From Acidaminococcaceae bacterium UBA2453 (lineage in GTDB: Bacteria; Bacillota; Negativicutes; Acidaminococcales; Acidaminococcaceae), in assembly GCA_002342505.1 (NCBI GenBank), contig DDQB01000044.1, positions 1-35,034 on the forward strand: 35,034 bases of DNA. Reading direction: 5' to 3'. The translations under genes were made by a program, and so were the position numbers. Positions 7,962-15,926 of this stretch are shown here, piece after piece (the first letter of the stretch is position 1; each line of letters opens with the position of its first letter). Under the pieces are notes generated by a model. The model saw only the letters and a program-made list of their open reading frames with translations, had not been told where the DNA came from and ran no database searches.

Positions 7962-8273
7962 TTATTTTTTCTTTTTCGCAGCTTTTTTCTTGGCAGGTTT
8001 TACATTAACAGCATCTTTGAACGCTTTGCCAGCTTTGAACACAGGAACAGTTGCAGCTGCGATTTTAATATCTTTACCAGTCTGCGGATTCTTGCCGGTA
8101 CGGGCCGCGCGTTCACGTGCTTCAAAAGTACCAAAACCAATCAGTTTAACACTGCCTTTTTTGGCAACTTCAGCGACGGTAACATCAACCAACGCCTTCA
8201 ACGCTTTTTCAACGTCGTTCTGAGTCATTTCGGCCGCAGCGGCAGCTGCTACGATGAGTTCATGTTTGTTCAT
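7962..8273 (-). CDS. hup: HU-family DNA-binding protein with Lys-rich tail
   Basis: A small nucleoid protein that bends and compacts DNA as a dimer. The HU/IHF fold is clear from MNKHELIVAAAAAA, the GSVKLIGFGTFEARERAAR segment and the DNA-binding arm RTGKNPQTGKDI. The protein ends with an added basic tail, KPAKKKAAKKKK, beyond the usual end near residue 90. Two ATGs are possible: 8279 lies only 3 bases from GGAG, while 8273 lies 9 bases away and restores the usual MNK start, so I chose 8273 (103 residues). It has its own promoter at 8337-8365, and a 7-bp hairpin (TACAGTG/CACTGTA, 8308-8314 and 8321-8327) lies in the leader. Confidence 0.95.
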   Translation of the reverse strand: MNKHELIVAAAAAAEMTQNDVEKALKALVDVTVAEVAKKGSVKLIGFGTFEARERAARTGKNPQTGKDIKIAAATVPVFKAGKAFKDAVNVKPAKKKAAKKKK

Positions 8274-8336
8274 GTTCATTCGCTCCTTTTTTTACAAAAA
8301 ATGTTCTTACAGTGCATAATCACTGTATCTGTTATC

Positions 8337-8365
8337 ATAATAGCAGTATTTACCAGTGTTTGCAA
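8337..8365 (-). promoter_or_regulatory. hup promoter
   Basis: On the minus strand TTGCAA (8365-8360) and TATTAT (8342-8337) are separated by 17 bases, a good sigma-70-type promoter. It lies about 65 bases upstream of the hup start. Confidence 0.65.
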
Positions 8366-8457
8366 GCACTTTTTACAAAATGCCCCAAAAATATTTAAAA
8401 ATTAGTCCTTTTCCTTCAGATATTTTCAATATGGCCTGTTATATGAGCCGGAAACGA

Positions 8458-8538
8458 TTAAGGAAGCGCTGATTAGATGAGTTTGTGCGATTGCCGAAGG
8501 CGTTTTGCGTACGAACGAATAAATCAGCGCTTCCTTAA
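8458..8538. repeat. Inverted-repeat element with 17-bp arms
   Basis: TTAAGGAAGCGCTGATT (8458-8474) is repeated as its perfect reverse complement at 8522-8538, with 47 bases between. The centre holds a small GCC-GAA-GGC hairpin and no gene. No U-tract follows, so it is not a simple terminator. Related single arms occur at 24266-24282, 31073-31082 and 32098-32110, which suggests a dispersed MITE- or REP-like family. The element lies upstream of the hup promoter and downstream of the ppsA terminator. Confidence 0.65.
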
Positions 8539-8555
8539 CTTTCAGCCGCGACAGT

Positions 8556-8586
8556 AAAAAAGTGGTAACCCGGATCGGGTTACCAC
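8556..8586 (-). terminator. ppsA terminator
   Basis: GTGGTAACCCG (8562-8572) pairs perfectly with CGGGTTACCAC (8576-8586) around a 3-base loop. On the minus strand the stem is followed by six U residues (8561-8556). It lies about 50 bases after the ppsA stop. Confidence 0.9.
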
Positions 8587-8638
8587 TGAAACAGGAAACA
8601 TGGGAGGCGTTTCCTTTCATTTTACTTTCCTGCATCGT

Positions 8639-11032
8639 TTACCAGTTCAGGTCCTCTGCTTCCTCGCGGCCTCTGTGGGTCAGGGCATCTAACAGGATGC
8701 GCTGTTCAATGTGCGCAGCCAGTTTCTTGGTAAACTTAACCGTATCCGGATTGACAGACATGCTGTCGATACCGCTCTTAATCAGGAATTCGCAGAATTC
8801 CGGATATACGGACGGAGCCTGGCCGCAGATGGAAACGGTCTTACCTGCTTTGTGAGCAACCTCAATGAGGTGACGCACAGCGCGGCGTACTGCCAGATTA
8901 CGTTCATCATAAATATGGGAAACGGTATCGTTATCCCGGTCGCAGCCCAGAATCAGCATGGTAAGGTCATTGGATCCGATGGAATATCCATCAACAAATT
9001 CATTGAACTGATCAGCCAGAATGATGTTGGAAGGAATTTCTGCCATCAGCCATACTTTGAAGTCCTTGCCGCGGACCAGCCCCTGTTCCGCCATGATTGC
9101 GGTTACCTTGCGGGCTTCGTCAATGTTGCGGCAGAACGGGATCATTACGTTCAGGTTCTTTAAGCCGAACTCTTCGCGAACTTTGCGTACAGCCTGGCAT
9201 TCCAGTTTAAATGCTTCGATGTATTTCGGATCGTAGTACCGGGAAGCGCCGCGCCAGCCTAACAGAGCAGACGGTTCATACGGCTCGAACTCGTCTCCGC
9301 CCTTCAGGTCGCGGTATTCGCTGGATTTGAAATCGCTGAAGCGCAGGGTTACCGGACGCGGGGTCATAGCCTGGCAAACCTGGCGCATGCCTTCTGCCAG
9401 CTGGTCGACCACTTTTTCCGGATGGCCGGTCTTGATCAGATACAGCGGATGTTCATGGATATAAGTAGTCCAGATAAATTCTTCGCGCATCAGGCCAATA
9501 CCGTCGCAGGGCAGGCTTGCATATTTTTCTGCCAGCTCCGGATCGCCCAGGTTCATATAGATCTTGGTTCCGGTGGGCGGGAAGAATTCTGCCGTTACCG
9601 TCGCGCCGGCAGCAGGCGCTGCCCCAGCAGCCGGTTTGGCTTCTTCCAGGATGCCTTCGTAGACTACGCCGTGGGTAGCGTCAACCGTAATATCATCGCC
9701 GGTCTGGATGGAAGCGGTAGCTGCAGCGCCGCGGCTCTTGGTGCCTACGATACAGGGAATGCCCAGTTCGCGGCTGACAATGGAAGCGTGGCAGGTCATA
9801 CCGCCGCTGTCCGTTACGATGGCTTTTGCTTTCTTCATGGCCGGAACCCAGTCAGGTGCAGTCATTTCCGTTACCAGAATCTCGCCCTGTTTGAATTCGT
9901 CGATCATGGAAGGATCCAGAATTACATGCGCTTTGCCGGAAACCTGTCCCGGGCTTGCAGGCGCGCCTTTTACGATAACCACATGATCCGTCGTAACAGC
10001 GGCCTTCTCCTCTGCCGGGTTTCCTGCTTCTTTGGCTTTGCGGCGGCTCCATACGGTTTCCGGACGGGCCTGCAGGATCCAGATCTTGCCGTCCCGTTCG
10101 TCAATGCCCCATTCCATATCCATATAGCAGCCGTAATGCTTTTCAATCTTCAGCGCATAGCCGGCCAGCTCTTTGATCTGTTCATCCGTAAGTTTCTGCG
10201 CTTCGCCTTCTTCTTTCGGCACAGGCACTTCTTCCACATCGCCGCCCGGTTTGCGGATCAGCTTCACTTCCTGCGGATTTACAGTTTTTTCCAGGATTTC
10301 CAGTTTATCTTTGGAAACCAGATAATCATCCGGCGTTACGGTGCCCTGCACTACATATTCGCCCAGGCCGTACGCGCCTTCAATCAATACATTTTTATCT
10401 TCGCCGTTGGCTACGTTCACGGTGAACATAACGCCGGCAGCTTTGGAATATACCATCATCTGGATAACGGCAGACAAGGCCACATCCAGGTGATCGAAAC
10501 CCTGTTTCTCACGGTAATAAACAGCCCGGTCGGTAAAGCAGGATGCATAGCATTCTTTTACTTTCTGGATGATCATCTTGGCGCCCTGGACATTCAGATA
10601 GGTGTCCTGCTGGCCTGCAAAGCTTGCGTCCGGCAGATCTTCCGCGGTAGCGCTGGACCGGACGGCTACATACGGATCTTTTTCGCCTACTTTTTTGCCC
10701 AGTTCCTTATACGCTTTGGTAATAGCGCTCTGCAGATCTTTGGGCATCTCTTCATCCATGATGGCTTTGCGCAGTTTGGCGCTGATATCCCGCAGCAGGG
10801 CCGTGTTTTCCACATCCGTCAGCTGTCCGATCAGGTCGGCCATTTTCTGCTTCAGTCCGGTCTTTTCAATGAAATAGCGATATGCATAAGCAGTCGTCGC
10901 ATATCCGTAAGGTACCGGCACGTCCGTCTTTGCGGTCATTTCTCCCAGAGAAGAAGATTTTCCGCCAACAATGGCCACATCTTTGCGCTCCATTTGCTCA
11001 AACCACAACAGATACTCTTTTTCTTTCTCCAT
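8639..11032 (-). CDS. ppsA: Phosphoenolpyruvate synthase
   Basis: Converts pyruvate, ATP and water to PEP, AMP and phosphate, the entry to gluconeogenesis from lactate or pyruvate. The 797-residue length is typical of PpsA. The N-terminal ATP-binding domain shows GGKSSSLGEM (23-32) and AVRSSATAEDLPDASFAGQQ (123-142). The swivelling domain has the phosphoryl-acceptor His415 in GGMTCHASIV. The C-terminal PEP/pyruvate barrel contains SIGSNDLTML and the SICGQAPS loop with the catalytic Cys. An Ala/Pro/Gly-rich linker (about 465-478) separates the last two domains. The gene has its own promoter and terminator and sits 132 bases after glyS. The start at 11032 has GGAG 8 bases upstream. Pyruvate phosphate dikinase was considered, but the length and N-terminal motifs fit PpsA better. 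Confidence 0.95.
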   Translation of the reverse strand: MEKEKEYLLWFEQMERKDVAIVGGKSSSLGEMTAKTDVPVPYGYATTAYAYRYFIEKTGLKQKMADLIGQLTDVENTALLRDISAKLRKAIMDEEMPKDLQSAITKAYKELGKKVGEKDPYVAVRSSATAEDLPDASFAGQQDTYLNVQGAKMIIQKVKECYASCFTDRAVYYREKQGFDHLDVALSAVIQMMVYSKAAGVMFTVNVANGEDKNVLIEGAYGLGEYVVQGTVTPDDYLVSKDKLEILEKTVNPQEVKLIRKPGGDVEEVPVPKEEGEAQKLTDEQIKELAGYALKIEKHYGCYMDMEWGIDERDGKIWILQARPETVWSRRKAKEAGNPAEEKAAVTTDHVVIVKGAPASPGQVSGKAHVILDPSMIDEFKQGEILVTEMTAPDWVPAMKKAKAIVTDSGGMTCHASIVSRELGIPCIVGTKSRGAAATASIQTGDDITVDATHGVVYEGILEEAKPAAGAAPAAGATVTAEFFPPTGTKIYMNLGDPELAEKYASLPCDGIGLMREEFIWTTYIHEHPLYLIKTGHPEKVVDQLAEGMRQVCQAMTPRPVTLRFSDFKSSEYRDLKGGDEFEPYEPSALLGWRGASRYYDPKYIEAFKLECQAVRKVREEFGLKNLNVMIPFCRNIDEARKVTAIMAEQGLVRGKDFKVWLMAEIPSNIILADQFNEFVDGYSIGSNDLTMLILGCDRDNDTVSHIYDERNLAVRRAVRHLIEVAHKAGKTVSICGQAPSVYPEFCEFLIKSGIDSMSVNPDTVKFTKKLAAHIEQRILLDALTHRGREEAEDLNW

Positions 11033-11092
11033 AATGTCTGCTCCTTTTCGTTATTTTTTTATCGTATACCGGAACGGAAATTACTCCCCTTT

Positions 11093-11129
11093 TAGTATAT
11101 ACTATACCACTGTTTATTGAGATATTCAA
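11093..11129 (-). promoter_or_regulatory. ppsA promoter overlapped by a 12-bp palindrome
   Basis: On the minus strand TTGAAT (11129-11124), 17 bases, then TATAGT (11106-11101). A perfect palindrome TAGTATATACTA (11093-11104) overlaps the -10 box and could be an operator. It lies about 60 bases before the ppsA start. Confidence 0.65.
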
Positions 11130-11164
11130 GGTGCTTAACGTGAAAATTTAGCAATATATGGTTT

Positions 11165-13219
11165 TTACATTACGATCTTCGAAAGGTCCCCTACGCAGTT
11201 CACCAGGTCTTTTACCAGACACAGCAGGGACAGGCGGTTATTTTTGACAGCTTCGTCCTTGTCCATGACCATGACGTCGTCAAAGAATTTATTCACCGGC
11301 GCGTTCAGCTCGCTTAAAATATCCAGCGCGCCTGCGTAATCGCAGCGTACGGTCAGGGGAATGATCTCCTTATCCAGCTTCTGTACCACGGCATACAGGT
11401 CTTTTTCCGCCTGCTCTTTAAACAGCGCTTCGCTGACAGGCGCGTCCATCTCCGCCTTACTGCTCAGGTTGTTGACGCGGGTGGCGGCCTGGATCATATC
11501 CGCCGCTTTGTCGCCGTTCACATATTCATTCAGGGCCTGCGCGCGCAGGTACAGATCGTACAGATCGTTATTGCGTTCATCTGCCAGCACCGCGTCAATG
11601 ACATCATAACGAATCTTCTGGTCCAGCAGCAGGTTGCGGAAACGCAGTCTGATGAAATCAAGGATCTGTTTTGCCAGGTCTTTTACTTTTTCCATAGGAA
11701 CCTGCAGCAGCAGGATGGCAGCGCCTGTCACTTTGGCCATATCCATCTTCATCTTGCTTTCCAGCAAAATGTTGATGATGCCCAAAGCCTGACGACGTAA
11801 CGCAAACGGATCCTGCGAGCCGGTCGGCGCCTTGCCCCGGCTGAATGTCGCCACAATATTATCCACCTTATCTGCAATGCCAAGGATCCGGCCAATTTCG
11901 GTCTGCGGCAGCACGTCGCCGGCAAAGCGCGGAAGGTAATGCTCAAAGATGCCTTCGCAGACGTCTGCTTTTTCCCCGTCCAGACGGGCATATTCACGTC
12001 CCATTACGCCCTGCAGTTCGGTAAATTCCGTTACCATGCCGGTCACCAAATCGCATTTGCACAGGCGCGCCGCCCGTTTCAGGTCATCCAGCGGCACGCG
12101 GCTCTGCAGCCCGAAGTGCAGCATTTCAACCAGCTGGATCAGGCGCTGGCTTTTATCGTACATGTTGCCCAGGCCTTCCTGGAATACAACGGTTTTGATC
12201 TTTTCTTCATAATCCGCCAGCTTCTGCTTCCGGTCTTCATTAAAGAAGAATTCCGCGTCGCTGAGGCGGGCGCGTAATACGCGTTCATTGCCATGGGTCA
12301 CGTTTTCCAGGAATGCTTTGCCGCCGTTGCGCACGGCAATAAACTTATTCAGCAGTTTGCCGTCTTTGCCCCGCACCGGGAAGTAACGCTGATGATCCCG
12401 CATGGGGGTGATGATGGCCGCTTCCGGCAGGGTCAGGTATTTTTCTTCAAACTTACCGCACAGCGGGGTGGGATATTCCACCAGATAGTTCACTTCTTCC
12501 AGCAGGTCCGGCGCGATTTCCACTTCGCCGCCTTCTTCCCGTGCCAGTTCGGTGATCTGCTGCCGAATCATCTCCCTGCGCTTATCCTGATCCACAATGA
12601 CAAAGTTCTCTTCCAGCACCTTTTCATAATCGTCAGCCGCGGGGATCTCCACTTTGCGGTTGCTGAGGAAGCGGTGTCCCATGGTGAAACGATCCGAAGT
12701 TACATCGGTAATGGAAACCGGAATGATTTCTGAACCGAACAGGGCCACCAGCCAGTGCAGCGGGCGCAGGAAACGGAAGTCAAAATCGGCCCAGCGCATG
12801 TGGTTGGGGAACGGAATGTTGGTGAGGATCTCCTGCAACACATGGGACAGCAGCGCAGCCGTCGGCTGTCCCTGTGTGTGTTTTACGGCGTAGATGTAAT
12901 TGTCGCGGACGACCAGGTCTTTTACATCCACCCCTTTGCCCCGGGCAAATCCCTGGGCTGCTTTGGTCGGTTCGCCGTCCTTAAAGGCAATATTCACAGC
13001 AGGACCTTTAAATTCTTCCGTGCTGTCTGCCTGCGTTTCTTCCACGCCGTCTACCAGAACAGCCAGACGACGGGGCGTGCCCAGCACAGTTACATCCGTA
13101 AAAGGCACGCGTGCGTCCCGCAGTTTTTTCAGGGCCAGTTCCTTCAGGTCTTTTAAAATATTCGGCATGTAATTTGCCGGCAGTTCTTCCGTTCCGATTT
13201 CAAACAGTAATTTCTTCAT
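11165..13219 (-). CDS. glyS: Glycyl-tRNA synthetase beta subunit
   Basis: Partner of GlyQ in the bacterial alpha2-beta2 glycyl-tRNA synthetase; the beta chain supplies tRNA binding. The 684 residues match the usual length. Family marks include the N-terminus LLFEIGTEELPANYM, HRFLSNR, TPMRDHQRYFPV, the HD-like region near ADKVDNIVATF, GSQDPFALRRQALGI and a C-terminal anticodon-binding-like region. The start at 13219 overlaps the glyQ stop by one base (TAATG) and follows GGGAGG, giving translational coupling. An in-frame upstream extension into glyQ is rejected because the family N-terminus begins at MKKLLFEIG. Confidence 0.97.
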   Translation of the reverse strand: MKKLLFEIGTEELPANYMPNILKDLKELALKKLRDARVPFTDVTVLGTPRRLAVLVDGVEETQADSTEEFKGPAVNIAFKDGEPTKAAQGFARGKGVDVKDLVVRDNYIYAVKHTQGQPTAALLSHVLQEILTNIPFPNHMRWADFDFRFLRPLHWLVALFGSEIIPVSITDVTSDRFTMGHRFLSNRKVEIPAADDYEKVLEENFVIVDQDKRREMIRQQITELAREEGGEVEIAPDLLEEVNYLVEYPTPLCGKFEEKYLTLPEAAIITPMRDHQRYFPVRGKDGKLLNKFIAVRNGGKAFLENVTHGNERVLRARLSDAEFFFNEDRKQKLADYEEKIKTVVFQEGLGNMYDKSQRLIQLVEMLHFGLQSRVPLDDLKRAARLCKCDLVTGMVTEFTELQGVMGREYARLDGEKADVCEGIFEHYLPRFAGDVLPQTEIGRILGIADKVDNIVATFSRGKAPTGSQDPFALRRQALGIINILLESKMKMDMAKVTGAAILLLQVPMEKVKDLAKQILDFIRLRFRNLLLDQKIRYDVIDAVLADERNNDLYDLYLRAQALNEYVNGDKAADMIQAATRVNNLSSKAEMDAPVSEALFKEQAEKDLYAVVQKLDKEIIPLTVRCDYAGALDILSELNAPVNKFFDDVMVMDKDEAVKNNRLSLLCLVKDLVNCVGDLSKIVM

Positions 13220-14097
13220 TATTTGTTTCCTCCCTTCAGCAGCGGGAAGCCCATCTTTTCCCTTTGTTCCACATACGCTTTGGCGCACAGCCGGGCCAGG
13301 CGGCGCACACGGCCGATATAGGCGGCCCGCTCGTTGACGCTGATGGCGCCACGGCTGTCCAGCAGGTTAAAGGTATGGGAGCATTTCAGTACATAGTCGT
13401 AGGCAGGACGGATGTTTCCTGTTTCTACGATCCGTTCCGCTTCCTTTTCAAACTTCTCAAACATGTCAAAGAGCATGTCCGTGTCCGCCAGCTGGAAGGA
13501 ATACCAGCTCTGCTCCACTTCATTGTCGTGGAACACATCGCCGTAGGTCACGTCGCCTACCCATTTCACATCATACACATTTTCCACGCCCTGGATGTAC
13601 ATGGCGATCCGTTCCAGGCCGTACGTGATCTCCACCGCAACCGGTTTGATGTCCAGGCTGCCCACCTGCTGGAAATAGGTGAACTGGGTGATTTCCATCC
13701 CGTCCAGCCAGACTTCCCAGCCTAAGCCCCAGGCTCCCAGCGTGGGGGATTCCCAGTTATCTTCTACAAAACGGATGTCGTGTTCTTCTGCTTTAAACCC
13801 CAGCGCCGCCAGGCTCTGCAGGTACAGATCCTGGATGTTTTCCGGGGACGGTTTGATGATGACCTGGTACTGGTGATGCTGGAACAGGCGGTTGGGGTTG
13901 TCGCCATACCGTCCGTCCGCCGGGCGACGGGACGGTTCCACATAAGCCACGCGCCAGGGTTCCGGTCCCAGTACCCGCAAAAAAGTAGACGGGTTCATCG
14001 TACCCGCGCCTTTTTCCATGTCATAGGGCTGGGCCAGGATGCAATCCTGCTCAGACCAGAACTTTTGCAGTGTCAAAATCATTTGCTGAAAATCCAT
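13219..14097 (-). CDS. glyQ: Glycyl-tRNA synthetase alpha subunit
   Basis: Catalytic subunit that activates glycine and charges tRNA-Gly. The 292-residue sequence is highly typical: MDFQQMILTLQKFWSEQ, GAGTMNPSTFLR, YVEPSRRPADGRYGDNPNR, WGLGWEVWLDGMEITQFT and YGLERIAMY. Its ATG follows AAGGAGG. It is the first gene of the glyQS operon and lies directly behind a T-box leader, so expression should rise when uncharged tRNA-Gly accumulates. Confidence 0.98.
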   Translation of the reverse strand: MDFQQMILTLQKFWSEQDCILAQPYDMEKGAGTMNPSTFLRVLGPEPWRVAYVEPSRRPADGRYGDNPNRLFQHHQYQVIIKPSPENIQDLYLQSLAALGFKAEEHDIRFVEDNWESPTLGAWGLGWEVWLDGMEITQFTYFQQVGSLDIKPVAVEITYGLERIAMYIQGVENVYDVKWVGDVTYGDVFHDNEVEQSWYSFQLADTDMLFDMFEKFEKEAERIVETGNIRPAYDYVLKCSHTFNLLDSRGAISVNERAAYIGRVRRLARLCAKAYVEQREKMGFPLLKGGNK

Positions 14098-14187
14098 GTT
14101 ATTCCTCCTTGTGTTACAAAGCCTTCTCTTTGCGCAATCCCGGCGTCCGGTACAGTGTTGCCTCTCCTGACTTCCGCAGTTTTACGC

Positions 14188-14232
14188 AAAATAAAATCCG
14201 CCCCTGCAACAAATTAATGTTACAGGGACGGA
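14188..14232 (-). terminator. T-box attenuator terminator of glyQS
   Basis: On the minus strand TCCGTCCCTGTAACA (14232-14218) pairs with TGTTGCAGGGGCGGA (14211-14197) in a 15-bp stem with two G-U pairs. A U-rich run (14196-14188) follows. The antiterminator must form at the expense of this stem. Confidence 0.9.
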
Positions 14233-14393
14233 GAATCTCCGCGGTTCCACCCTGCTTGGCCACAACTTTCATGACCCGCCTCAATCCGTATTTACTTATT
14301 ATGCTCAAAGCTGCCTTCTTCCGCCAATTGCCGGCTTACACCCTCCCGGCTCGCTGGTTGCGCGGAATACTTAATCTTATCATCGCTACGAAT
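14233..14393 (-). promoter_or_regulatory. Glycine T-box riboswitch leader
   Basis: The minus strand carries the conserved T-box sequence AGGGTGGAACCGCGG (14253-14239), which pairs with the tRNA acceptor end. Upstream, a stem formed by TTCCGC and GCGGAA encloses the distal part of stem I. The 5' side carries AGTA and the 3' side GAAGGCA, the usual arrangement around a specifier; this reads GGC, a glycine codon (14315-14313). The leader lies between a consensus promoter and the glyQ start, which agrees with the specifier. Stem I assignment is by eye. Confidence 0.92.
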
Positions 14394-14394
14394 A

Positions 14395-14423
14395 ATTATA
14401 TGAAGTCAGGCCGGCTTTGTCAA
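14395..14423 (-). promoter_or_regulatory. glyQS promoter, consensus
   Basis: TTGACA (14423-14418) and TATAAT (14400-14395) with a 17-base spacer form a perfect sigma-70 consensus promoter on the minus strand. Transcription would begin near 14388-14393, just before the T-box stem I. Confidence 0.85.
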
Positions 14424-14475
14424 ATGGTTTCCGCCTGAATTTTGCGATTATGCTATCTGCAGTTTCTGAGAGCGC

Positions 14476-15048
14476 TTAATAATTTTCCGCCTTGATAGCA
14501 AAGAAGGATTTCGGATGAGCGCACACGGGGCATTCTTCCGGAGCTTCTACAGATTCTGCAATGTATCCGCAGTTAGCGCACATCCAAAGTTTTTTCTCAT
14601 CGCGTTTGAACAGTTTTTCGTTTTCAATATTTGCCAGCAGCAGTCTGTATTGCTTTTCGTGGCGCTTTTCAATTTCCGCTACCCGTTCAAACAGGAAGGC
14701 GATTTCTTCAAAGCCCTCTTCTTTGGCGGTTTTTGCAAATTCCGGATACATGGAGGTCCACTCGTCGTTTTCCCCGTCGGCAGCCATTTTCAGATGTTCC
14801 GTCGTGGGCTTTGACAGATCCCCCAGCAGCCAGAACCAGATCTTGGCATGAGCCCGTTCCTGGGATGCGGTCTCATCCAGAATGTCGGCGATCTGGCGGC
14901 TCATCTTCCCGTCTTTTTCCGCCTGGCGGGCAAACAGCGTGTACTTCACGTGGGCCTGGGATTCCCCTGCGAAGGCGGCTGCCAGGTTCTTTTCCGTCTG
15001 GGTCCCTTCCAACCGTTTCATTTCTTCCATTGCTTTTGCTTCGTTCAT
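14476..15048 (-). CDS. rbr: Rubrerythrin
   Basis: Cytosolic non-haem iron peroxidase that reduces hydrogen peroxide in anaerobes. The 190-residue protein has an N-terminal ferritin-like di-iron domain with ligands in FAGES (E29), SQERAH (E64, H67) and EIEKRH (E127 region, H130). A C-terminal rubredoxin domain uses C157/C160 and C173/C176. The ATG at 15048 follows AAAGGAGG; the frame extends upstream but without a ribosome site. It lies 80 bases after recO on the same strand. I saw no clear promoter or PerR box in that gap, so read-through from recO is possible. Confidence 0.96.
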   Translation of the reverse strand: MNEAKAMEEMKRLEGTQTEKNLAAAFAGESQAHVKYTLFARQAEKDGKMSRQIADILDETASQERAHAKIWFWLLGDLSKPTTEHLKMAADGENDEWTSMYPEFAKTAKEEGFEEIAFLFERVAEIEKRHEKQYRLLLANIENEKLFKRDEKKLWMCANCGYIAESVEAPEECPVCAHPKSFFAIKAENY

Positions 15049-15128
15049 GATGTTTCCTCCTTTAAATTTTTTTGTTTTATTAGGACATGCCTTTTTGCTT
15101 ATTGCCAATCTGCGCGCTGTATACGCAA

Positions 15129-15887
15129 CTATTTCAACGTATGCTGTTCAGCAATCTGCCGGATAAAGCCAAGACTTTTCAGCGGCTGTTCCGTCTGATA
15201 GACCAGATACCCGTGCAGGATCCGTTCCAGTTCCATCAGCGCCCCGCCTTTTACCGTAAAATGCTCCGGCTCAGCAAAATCCAGCATGCGCAGTTTCTGC
15301 CACAGCAGCCTCGTCTCTTCATGGAATGGCAGCAATGTTCCTGTCTTCATTGCGCCGCTGCAGCATGAATCACAGAGAAATCCTCCCTGTTCTTCACTGA
15401 ACCAGCCGTCTTTTTCCGCAGTATGGCTGCAATTAACACAAACTTCATAAACCGGTCCAATACCACAGTGGTCTAACAGCTGTATCAGGTAGGCCAGCGC
15501 CGCCAGACGGGGATTTCTTGCCTGCAGAAGGACCAGCGCCTGTTGGAGCAAAGCATAGATTCCTTCCGATACTTCCCCCTGTCCGGTAAGCCGGTCCGTC
15601 CCTTCCGCCATTAAAAAACCGTATGCCAGCTGATCCAGACCCAGCTGCGGCATGGGAGCAGCCAGTTCGCAGTCTTTTAATTTTTCTACGCTGCTTCCCG
15701 GATAAAATTCCGCATGCAAACAGGCAAAGGGCTGAACCAGTCGTCCGGCTTTGCTTTTTGGGTAACGCGCGCCATATGCAAGGAATATAATCTTTCCGTG
15801 ATCTTTGGAAAAACAGATTGCCTTTTTGTCAGCATTCTGCCAGTTATTTACCTGTAAAACAATAATTTCATCCTGATAACTATCCAT
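15129..15887 (-). CDS. recO: DNA repair protein RecO
   Basis: Recombination mediator that helps load RecA on SSB-coated DNA in the RecFOR pathway. The 252 residues fit the family: N-terminal OB fold with SKDHGKIIFLAYGARYPKSK, a helical domain, and a zinc site made from CVNC and CDSC in the middle. The start is the least sure part: the ATG at 15887 has no strong ribosome site, and an out-of-frame ATG just upstream meets a stop at once. It follows the CNNM/CorC-type gene by 39 bases in the era run, a common neighbourhood. Confidence 0.92.
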   Translation of the reverse strand: MDSYQDEIIVLQVNNWQNADKKAICFSKDHGKIIFLAYGARYPKSKAGRLVQPFACLHAEFYPGSSVEKLKDCELAAPMPQLGLDQLAYGFLMAEGTDRLTGQGEVSEGIYALLQQALVLLQARNPRLAALAYLIQLLDHCGIGPVYEVCVNCSHTAEKDGWFSEEQGGFLCDSCCSGAMKTGTLLPFHEETRLLWQKLRMLDFAEPEHFTVKGGALMELERILHGYLVYQTEQPLKSLGFIRQIAEQHTLK

Positions 15888-15926
15888 ATCGCAACATTAT
15901 ATTGACCTGTGGTATTATCCCTGTTT

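Noticed and set aside
9422..11095. 557-codon open frame on the plus strand opposite ppsA
   Set aside because: It mirrors the ppsA codons, has no ribosome site or recognisable domain, and ppsA is certain.
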